A DNA stretch of 64,000 bases from Actinostola sp. cb2023 (Eukaryota > Cnidaria > Anthozoa > Actiniaria > Actinostolidae). Positions 57,101 through 64,000 of the stretch are shown here, one piece after another; positions within the stretch are counted from its first letter, which is position 1, and every line of letters begins with the position of its first letter. A program made the translations under genes and the position numbers. The stretch is from contig JAUJYZ010000077.1 of NCBI GenBank assembly GCA_033675265.1, forward strand, positions 1-64,000, read 5' to 3'. The notes under the pieces were generated by a model. The model was not told where the DNA came from. It did not search any database and saw only the letters and a program-made list of their open reading frames with translations.

Positions 57101-60100
57101 TTAATGATTTTTTAATCCCACGGCGCCCGAAACCGCCCGTAGAAATCGATACTGCTTTGAAAAATTCTAACTTTCTGAATTTTCGTAACATCGATCTCAT
57201 GGCCAGTTATTAGTGACAACTAGATAACTCTTCATATTTTAACCTCTCAAGTAAAAAATGACTTATGGGAGGTCCGATTTCTGGGCATTAGTTTCAATTT
57301 GTTTGCCATAAAAATCAAAAATGCGTGTTTTTGACGATCACGCAATTTTACACCTCGAAAATGAACGACATTTGACTTGGATTTTCTTCCAAAATACATC
57401 CTTGCGAAACAAAACGCCACTTTCTCAGCAAACTTCCATCTCTCTTCTTGATATAGTCGTGAATTTTGCCCTCTCTTTTCCTATAACTCGCCGAAAAAAT
57501 AGCCATTTCCTTAGGCCCACTTTCGCTAAAAACGTGTTTTTTTTTCTGCACGCCCGAAAAGGATGCCGGGAAACATCCGGGAATTTCGGCATAGATCTCC
57601 CCCGAAAATCCCTCTTTTAAGAATATATAGAGTGTCGAGCCACTCGGTCCTACAGGCAAAATATGCACCGGTTGCATTCTTTACAAGTCCAAGTCGTTCC
57701 AAAATAACTCGCCTTGTAGGTCCTGGTAAGATTTTCCACCACAGAAAGACCAGAGAGACAATTTCACAATTGAGTCCGCCATTTTGAATTTCCAAACGGC
57801 AAAGTCGAAATCTGTTCGTGAATTCGTATCTAAACTCCTGAGTTCTTCCAGGAGAACGGTCTCTACCACACCAGTCAAGCTTAATGATGCTGTCCTGGGG
57901 GCTTCTGTGGTGAATAATGGCTATAAACACTCTAAAAATGCAAAATTGACCGATCCTAGTAGCTACGAGATGCCGTTCCTCGAGGAGATTCACCAAAAGA
58001 GAAAGATTACGTCAGAACCTGAGCCCGTGGGCTTTCAGAACTGTCAAGATTTCCATGGAAACCCCTTATATGGAATCGAAATTTCCTATGGCGTGATTAG
58101 GTCCAGAAAATCGCTAAAAAACTCAAAAATCTCTGGGTGTCAAAGGGTTAATGATAATTTTTAATTATAGACGTTTCTTTTGACTAGAATAATTCATGAT
58201 GTTATTCACACTACAGGGCAATATTTATCAAAATAGTTTAAAATTTAAAGGGGGACTAGTACGTAAATTGTTCAAAATTTGATTTAGCTGAAACTTCACT
58301 GAAATAATCTCAAAGACCCATACAATCACTGGTTATTTTTTTTCTCAAAAATTCCAATCATATGGGAAGTACAAAAAAAGTAATACATTTTTATGAATCT
58401 TTAGAAGGTGTTAGTGACGTCACTTACTCAACCCAAACTCAACTCCATACATTTCTTTGTATTTTGTGATCAAAATATCTGAACGGTTTGTTCAGATAAC
58501 AGCTCTACACTGAAGAAAACTAGTCAAACAATCAATCCTAAGCACATAAAATGTAAGAAAATTCCTTCACACAAACGTTTAGCTTCATAGAAATAAAATA
58601 ATTCAAGACATTAAACATGAAGAAATGTATGGAGCGAAGCCGTGATGATTGTTTGGGTTGAGTAAGTGACGTCACTGACACCTATAAAGATTCATAAAAA
58701 TGTATTACTTCCCATTGGAATTTTTGAGAAAAAAATTAACCAGTGATTTTATGGGTCTTTGAGATTATTTCAGTGAAGTTTCAGCAAAATCAAACTTTGA
58801 ACGATTTACGTACTGTCTAGTCCCCCATTAATGATAATGTTTAATTAGAGACGCTTCTTTTGACTAGAATAATTAATGATGTTATTCATAATTACACAGG
58901 GCAATATTTATTCCTGATCCCAAAGATGGTAGTCTCTATGCCTTTGCTAGTGCCTTTGATGGACTCAAGGTAATGTTCCAATAATAACTCAGCTAAAACT
59001 ACATGTACAGTGTAATACTTGTAAGATTTTTTATTCTCTGATTTATTCTGCTTTAGAGGCTGTTGAAGTTTGAAATGTTTGCAGTTACTTTATTACTGTA
59101 AAATGAACATTTGCTTTGTAATATTAATTAATTTGCTAACCATCATCATTACAATTAGAGCTCTTGTCAATATTAGCTAGTTGCTTTACAAATGTATTTC
59201 ATCAGCCAGTTAATTGATCTCTGGATGACACATCAATAACAATGATGACTTACATGTACATGAATATACATGTATTTCTGATAAAAAGTTAACTGACAGG
59301 GGTTCTATTGTTTTAAAGAATTCCTTTTTTGTTGATAGATGGTCAAATACTTCTTGATACAGTCAAACTTCTGCACGATGGCCACCTGGACATAATTTTG
59401 TGGTTGTTGTGTAAAGGTGGCTGTTGTGTAGAGGTGGCTGTTGTGTAGAGGTGGTTGTTGTATGTATGTTGTGTAGAGGTGGCCGTTGTGTAGAGGTGGC
59501 TGTTGTGTAGAGGTGGCTGTTGTATGTATGTTGTGTAGAGGTGGCTGTTGTGTAGAGGTGGCTGTTGTATGTATGTTGTGTAGAGGTGGCTGTTGTGTAC
59601 ATTTGTAGAGGTGGCTGTTGTGTAGAGGTGGCTGTTGTGTGTATGTTGTGTAGAGGTGGCCTTTGTGTAGAGGTGGCTGTTGTGTAGAGGTGGCTGTTGT
59701 ATGTATGTTGTGTAGAGGTGGTCATTGTGTAGAGGTGGTTGTTGTGTAGAGGTGGTTGTGTAGAGGTGGCTGTTGTGTAGAGGTGGCTGTTGTGTACATT
59801 TGTAGAGGTGGCTGTTGTTCACGGTAGAGGTGGCTGTTGCTTAGAGGTGGCTGTTGTTTGTAGGTGGCTGTTGTGTAAAGGTGGTTGTTGTGTAGAGGTG
59901 GCTGTTGTGTAGAGGTGGTTGTTGCTTAGAGGTGGCTGTTGTTTAGAGGTGGCCGTTATGTAGAGGTGGTTGTTGCTTAGAGGTGGCTGTTGTTTAGAGG
60001 TGGCTGTTATGTAGAGGTGGTTGTTGCTTAGAGGTGGCTGTTGTGTAGATGTGGCTGTTGCATAGAGGTGGCTGTTGTGGAAAGGTGGCTGTTGCATAGA

Positions 60101-62857
60101 GGTGGCTGTTGCATAGAGCTGGTTGTTGCATAGAGATGGCTGTTGCATAGAGCTGGCTGTTGCATAGAGGTGGCTGTTGCATAGAGCTGGCTGTTGCATA
60201 GAGGTGGCTTTTGCATAGAGGTGGCTGTTGTGGAGAGGTTTCGATAACAATAAATGTACATGCTCGTGGTTGGGACAAAAAAACATTACAGAGCTCGGTG
60301 GTTGTTGTAGGAGGTGACCACAGAGCTAGGTTCAACTGTGTTTGCATTGACTCTTGACACTCTAAGCAACATTGTAGTGTGTTTACAACTATCCATGGCC
60401 ATTCCCTAGAAAACATTGGAGTATACATTATCCATCTACTCAGCAGTAATATTTCTGTTTTCGTTATAATTGCAGAAGCTGCCGTTTACCATTCCAGAGT
60501 TAGTTCGTGCATCACCATGTCGCAGTACTGATGGCATACTGTACACAGGTAGTTACTGTCAAACCGGATGTTCTCTTCCCCACGACATTCCAACATTGCG
60601 TCACAATATTGCAATGTTGATTGGCAGATTGCTCTGAGCAAGTTGGAACCGTCGCGACGAAGTTGCTAATTAGTCGCGCCGTTCAGTACTTCAGTTCATA
60701 ACTTCACACGGCTCAATTCCAAAATGTTCCAAGTTCTAGTACAATATCTAGATGATCGTTATGCAAGTTTTTTAGTCGATACTGCTATTCATGATTACAG
60801 TGAACTGATGAGGTTAATATTACGTGCTGTTCCGTTCTGGAATGAGAAAAGTAGTAATTTGAGAATTGCGTACAAAGACGTACTGAACTGAACAGTTTTA
60901 TCAACATCGAGGCAGATGAACCAATGCATCTTGTTGCAGCATTTAGAAATGCTAGAAACAGTGGTTCTGATGTTTACCGACGCGTCGAAATAAAAGTACG
61001 GGAAAGAGATTGCTCATATGTATATATATCACTGATCGTTGAAGAGGCGGGAAGATGATATACTTGGCTTTGAAGTTTTGCAATACTCGATAAACTCTAC
61101 GACATTAGAAGTTGAAACAGTGCGTTCTTTCCATCCTGGTTTTCCTGGAAGAAGAGATCCAGTTTGTAAGACTCGATCAATGATGTTAGAAACATGTAGA
61201 AACTGTTCTTTTGGAGATATTTACTTGTTCGCCAATTTCTACCTGCGAATGACCTAACGACCACAAAGCGATCACATTTTCTCTATTTTTTTACGGAAGT
61301 TGTTTGACTTTGATTCATATTTTGAGACATCTTTGCGGGAAAAAAAATTGAGCTTTGACTTGACAATGTTTACAAGTTTGAATGGCGCGACTAATTAGCA
61401 CTGACTTCGTCGCGACGGTTCCAACTTGCTCAGAGCAATCTGCCGATCAACATTGCAATATTGTGACACAATGTTGGAATGTCGTGGGGAAGAGAACATC
61501 CGGTTTGACAGTAATTAATATTTAGTTATTATATAATAATAATGAAGTACCCGTAAACACAGGTGATATTATTAATATAATTATTTATTTTGTTAATTCA
61601 GTCTAACCTCTTCACAACAGCCACCTTGGGACGAACTTTTGTGGCGCCGTTGTGTGGAGGTAGCCATTGTGAGGAGGTTTCAAAGATGAAACAATTGTAA
61701 AATAATGTATGGTGGCGGTGGCTGGGACAAAACACCCTGGCAGTTATAGAGAGGTGGCCATTAGTAGAGGGTCGACTGTAATTATTATTAGTTATTTATT
61801 TAATGCTGTGATTGCATGTACTAATAATAAGAGTGTTACCATATGTTTGTTGTACAGGTCGTAAGACTGATGTATGGTATGCCATTGACCCTGATACTGG
61901 TATCAAACAGCAGACCTTAAGACTTGATGGCACAGAAACAGTCTGTCCAATTATGCCTAACAAAGCTGCACCTATATTCTTTGGCAGAACAGGTATTGAA
62001 CATCATTGTCTGATCTTAGAATGCTGGGCGTGTGTCCTCAAAGACATCTCTAAGATGCACTTACCCTGGTAGTACTCAGTTTTGAGTGGCAGATATATAT
62101 GTTGTGGTTTGAAATTTTCCACTGGTTTAAATTTTTTAGTCCATTGTTTTGGTTTCTTAATTCACTTCCTTTCAGTTTAATCCTTTACAACTAACCTAAA
62201 CACATAACTTACCCACCATAAAACCCTAATCCTAACCTTAGAACAACCATCAGAAAAACTTAAACCAGTGGGAAAATTAAACCACAACATATACATTGTA
62301 GGATTATAACATAGCATTGATATAACGTGCACTCTGATTGGCTTATTAGTGTGCGCGAGCGTGCATCGGATTCCATAACTCAATGGACGCACGCTCACGT
62401 CATCGCCATAGCGCGCGCTCTGAAATCAATTGGAAAATATTTTTTTAAATTTGAATTTGCAGTAACTATGTTATAAAAGGAATGGTCAACGCTTTAGCTG
62501 TGCATCCATCGAGTTATGGATGCACTTGGTCGGCTGCTAAGCACTCAAGAAGCTAGCCTCGTGCTACTCTTATGCTTCTCTCGTGCTTAGCAGCCTCCCG
62601 CGTGCATCCATAACTCGATGGACGCATGCTGAGCGTTGACCATTCCTTCAATGTAGCTAGCGCTGTAGCTGTAAAACAGTAGTTAATGCTGACTGTTTGA
62701 GATGACTAACAAAACGGGCAAATTTTCTTTTGTTTTCACCCATGCTGAATATATTACCCATAATTAAGTTTGATTATTGAGTTGGTGATACAAGCTTCAT
62801 TGTTTACATTTTAGAGTACACAATTACAATGTATGACAGCAAAACGAGAGAAAAAAG
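51195..62857 (+). CDS. ERN1: IRE1/ERN1, ER stress sensor kinase-RNase (5' seven exons)
   Basis: IRE1 is the ER transmembrane sensor of unfolded proteins; its cytosolic kinase-RNase splices XBP1 mRNA. Only the first 184 codons are here; the gene continues past 64,000. Exons: 51,195-51,281, 51,352-51,460, 54,654-54,690 (37 nt), 58,900-58,969, 60,476-60,548, 61,858-61,992, 62,815-62,857. All have GT-AG borders and compatible phases. Exon 1 gives a signal peptide ([20 protein letters not shown]). The rest is the luminal beta-propeller-like sensor domain: [91 protein letters not shown]. These match the family order. Intron 3 contains the palindrome end (56,446). Introns 3-5 are enlarged by repeats. 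Confidence 0.93.
53037..53115. repeat. Mirror of hairpin 3,311-3,390
   Basis: Stem CTCTCTAACTGCAAGAAG; IRE1 intron 2. Confidence 0.6.
55239..55357. repeat. Mirror of fold-back 1,089-1,207
   Basis: GCGAGTGTTTTATCAGGGG and its complement; IRE1 intron 3. Confidence 0.6.
55512..55583 (+). other. tRNA-like (SINE head?) segment, right copy
   Basis: TAGTCTAATGG fits the A-box consensus, and GATTCAACTC about 37 bp downstream is B-box-like. No standard acceptor stem or clear anticodon arm is visible, so this is probably a tRNA-derived SINE relic. Confidence 0.3.
56140..56400. repeat. CTATGAAA motif cluster, right copy
   Basis: Mirror of 35-300; ends about 45 bp before the palindrome boundary. Confidence 0.5.
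56447..57027. other. Single-copy IRE1 intron 3 sequence beyond the palindrome
   Basis: First sequence with no mirror in the window. No ORF or repeat recognised. Confidence 0.5.
57112..58146. mobile_element. Uncharacterised ~1 kb repeat between boundary copies
   Basis: Bounded by TTAATCCCACGGCGCC on the left and GTGTCAAAGGGTTAATG on the right, with TTAA at both borders. It has overlapping open frames on both strands (up to 156 codons on minus, 126 on plus) without recognisable domains. It is richer in GC than its surroundings. The nature of the element is inferred from the borders only. Confidence 0.4.
58249..58827. mobile_element. TTAA-flanked MITE, ~580 bp
   Basis: TTAA at 58,245-58,248 and 58,828-58,831 flank inverted ends AGGGGGACTAGTACGTAAAT and complement. 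The inverted repeat continues through TTGATTTAGCTGAAACTTCA for about 190 bp per side. TTAA target duplication fits piggyBac- or Kolobok-type elements. No transposase frame. Confidence 0.75.
59360..60338. mobile_element. MITE expanded by an internal minisatellite
   Basis: Left end CAGTCAAACTTCTGCACGAT then GGCCACC, and right end GGTGACCACAGAGCTAGG then TTCAACTG, are imperfect inverted repeats of the CAGTYRAAC(C/T)T type. The inner text TGGTTGGGACAAAA matches the 180 bp relative at 61,599. The extra ~800 bp are the 17 bp repeat array. Confidence 0.7.
59396..60237. repeat. 17 bp minisatellite (GAGGTGGCTGTTGTGTA)n
   Basis: Close to 50 units of GAGGTGGCTGTTGTGTA with variants (GCATA, TTTA, TGTATGTATGTT inserts). 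The unit length is not divisible by three, so all minus-strand frames stay open for long stretches and give false [21 protein letters not shown] proteins. IRE1 intron 4. Confidence 0.95.
60556..61511. mobile_element. TA-flanked TIR element beside an IRE1 donor site
   Basis: TA on both sides of CTGTCAAACCGGATGTTCTC and its complement. The terminal inverted repeats extend about 125 bp (through GCTCTGAGCAAGTTGGAACC). The left end starts 8 bp after the last base of IRE1 exon 5, so the donor context GTAGTTA abuts the insertion. The interior holds a broken reading frame. Confidence 0.8.
60724..61257 (+). pseudogene. Broken ORF in the TIR element, PB1-like fragment
   Basis: Three consecutive pieces in different frames: 55 codons from ATG 60,724; a second open piece from about 60,894 to 61,053; and 61,039-61,257. 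The pattern (L)RIAYKDV ... [19 protein letters not shown] ... YRRVEIKV resembles the YxDxxGDxVNI / DDL / A / VxV layout of PB1 domains. The C-terminal piece has cysteines ([13 protein letters not shown]). No transposase motif is seen, so this may be a captured host fragment. Frameshifts could be real decay or sequence error. Confidence 0.4.
61599..61778. mobile_element. CAGTCTAACCTCTTC MITE, unexpanded relative
   Basis: Ends CAGTCTAACCTCTTCACAAC and GTAGAGGGTCGACTG, with inner GCCACCTTGGGA and GGCTGGGACAAAACACCCT. 180 bp; same family as 59,360-60,338 but without the minisatellite. IRE1 intron 5. Confidence 0.75.
62101..62288. mobile_element. GTGGTTTGAAA MITE, third copy outside the palindrome
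   Basis: Nearly identical to 33,071-33,256 (TTTTAGTCCATTGTTTTGGT and beyond), in the single-copy region. Independent insertion in IRE1 intron 6. Confidence 0.85.
62477..62648. mobile_element. Fold-back with AAGGAATGGTCAACGC ends
   Basis: AAGGAATGGTCAACGC and its complement, with inner GCATCCATCGAGTTATGGAT pairs. Further related words lie at 62,355-62,400. IRE1 intron 6. Confidence 0.7.
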
Positions 62858-63030
62858 GTAAAATATAATCATGTTTATTACCCCCTTGCATTTACGCTTG
62901 AGGAGAAGGTGTACGCGTGCTGCCTTTGTTTCCATCAGCGAATGGTTAGACCTTCACATGGCTCGTATGACCCTTAAATGTAATATTTTTATGTTGCTCC
63001 CTGCAACCAGGATTTAGCTGTACATGTACA

Positions 63031-63836
63031 TGTAGCCTGCGTAGCTTGGCGGTTTTTAGGAGGGGGAGGGGAAGGAACGAGGGAGGGGGAGGGGCGAAGG
63101 GGAAGAGAAAAAGAATGACCGCCTGCCCGATTGGCATACATTTTTGATTTCCGCCTCTTTTTTAATCCAATTAATTACCAGGTACTGCTGTAATATGAGT
63201 AAGAGCGAAACGTCTGACAGTGAGTTTCTCTTCTTTTAAAACGAGATGACAATGACTACAATTATAGATTCTTTAGTGCCAGTTGAGAATTTAAAAAAGA
63301 TATAGCGAAAATTGTGCGGGAGGTTCGTGGTTCGATTCCTGGCCGGACTAGTCAGTTAGCTGCATTTTGTTGTGACAGATGATACAAGAGTGTAAGCTGA
63401 TGTTGTGGTGACCTTTGACACTCTTGAAAATTGAACAAATCTAGTGCGATCGTGATTTTGAGGTTTTGAACCCAAATAAATTAAATTGGCTTCCGTTTTG
63501 GATCACCAAAAAAATAAAAATGTTTTGAACCGTCAAATTTCAGTTTTTGGCTCTAGTGCGACCCAGGCCTTACTTATCTTTGCTATTGCTCTTTCAACAC
63601 AGTGTTCACATGCAGTCGTATGTGACAAGGTGCTGACATGTCATGTTTGACACGTGACAATTTCAGCCAATCAGTTTTTCCCGTCCTCTGGCGGACGGAC
63701 AAATCAAAAATGTATGCCAATCGGGCAGGCGGTTATTCTTTTTCTCTTCCCCTTCACCCCTCCCCCTCCATTCATCCCTTCCACTTCCCCCTCCCCCTCC
63801 TAAAAACCGCCAAGCTACACAGGCTACTGTACATGT
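63031..63836. mobile_element. TGTAGCCTGCGTAGCTTGGCGG fold-back with GA/CT-rich arms
   Basis: The left arm 63,031-63,155 (GTAGCCTGCGTAGCTTGGCG, then a GGGGAGGG tract, then CCGCCTGCCCGATTGGCATA) is inverted at 63,690-63,836. The ends resemble the 18,603 MITE. The interior is about 530 bp without a convincing ORF. Confidence 0.7.
63317..63350 (+). other. B-box-like sequence
   Basis: GTGGTTCGATTCCTGGCCGG contains a perfect B-box core GGTTCGATTCC. No A box at the expected distance upstream, so at most a truncated SINE or tRNA-like relic. Confidence 0.25.
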
Positions 63837-64000
63837 AAAACTGATGTGATTATTAGGTTTATAATTTTTTTGTAGCATAGGTTTTTTTTTGAAGGACAAT
63901 TTGTAAGAGTATCGAGACTTTAAATTTCGCTTTTGAGCTATTTATTATTATTATTATTATTTTACTGATAAGACCTATGATCACGTCGTAGAAATTTCGT
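63837..64000. other. Unassigned end of window, IRE1 intron
   Basis: AT-rich with a short (TTA)n run at about 63,943-63,961. IRE1 exon 8 was not found before the window ends. Confidence 0.5.

Larger units (their letters stand above)
57028..58910. repeat. Three copies of the IRE1 intron 3 / exon 4 boundary sequence
   Basis: TTCTTTTGACTAGAATAATT, followed by ATGATGTTATTCA, then an ACAG and GGCAATATTTAT-like text, occurs at 57,028-57,091, 58,167-58,230 and 58,847-58,910. Only the last copy continues into the coding exon (58,900-58,969). The other two diverge after about 10 bases of exon-like sequence. The copies are separated by two repeat insertions. Confidence 0.85.

Noticed and set aside
57348..57996. 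Hypothetical gene on the minus strand
   Set aside because: Several overlapping frames on both strands, no domain, inside a TTAA-bordered repeat in an IRE1 intron.
59343..60428. Minus-strand ORFs of 120-159 codons (His/Asn/Ser/Tyr/Thr/Pro-rich)
   Set aside because: They are translations of a 17 bp minisatellite that is open in several frames; no start context, no unique sequence.

Overview
The window is eukaryotic nuclear DNA from an invertebrate animal. It is AT-rich, its genes have GT-AG introns, and its introns and intergenic DNA are packed with short fold-back (MITE-like) repeats and microsatellites. Four protein genes can be recognised or inferred: TEX2, IRE1/ERN1, RNPS1, and one unidentified gene of which only the last exon is present. 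The gene set is metazoan. The repeat style resembles a cnidarian such as a stony coral, but that is an impression and not a proof.

The main structure is a giant palindrome. Bases 1-28,234 recur as the reverse complement in 28,235-56,446, with no spacer and an axis inside the CTGCAG at 28,232-28,237. Every gene and repeat of the left arm recurs in mirror order on the right. Order outward from the axis in each arm: fold-back element B (shared across the axis); fold-back element A; the orphan last exon; a nested MITE; RNPS1 (transcribed towards the axis); a 9 kb MITE cluster; TEX2 (transcribed towards the axis); a divergent intergenic region; and the first exons of IRE1 (transcribed away from the axis). 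The palindrome stops at 56,446, inside IRE1 intron 3. From there to 64,000 the sequence is single-copy and carries IRE1 exons 4-7, separated by further repeats.

The right arm is the better sequence for TEX2 (intact, 1,012 codons in four exons) and IRE1. The left arm has many indels in TEX2 exon 1 and the IRE1 exons. RNPS1 has different homopolymer-type frameshifts in each arm. With the severed orphan gene at the axis, this makes a false join (a fold-back read, or two allelic contigs joined at a palindromic repeat) at least as likely as a real 56 kb palindrome. A roughly 205 bp segment present only in the right arm argues that the arms are two alleles or copies and not two passes over one molecule.

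The gene products act separately: TEX2 in lipid transfer at ER contact sites, IRE1 as the ER unfolded-protein sensor, and RNPS1 in exon-junction-complex and splicing functions. TEX2 next to IRE1 matches the human neighbour pair on 17q23. The most interesting repeat families are elements with termini CACAGGNAGCCCAAGC and 7 bp target duplications, a MITE that has grown a 17 bp minisatellite, and a TA-flanked element carrying a broken PB1-like reading frame next to an IRE1 splice donor.
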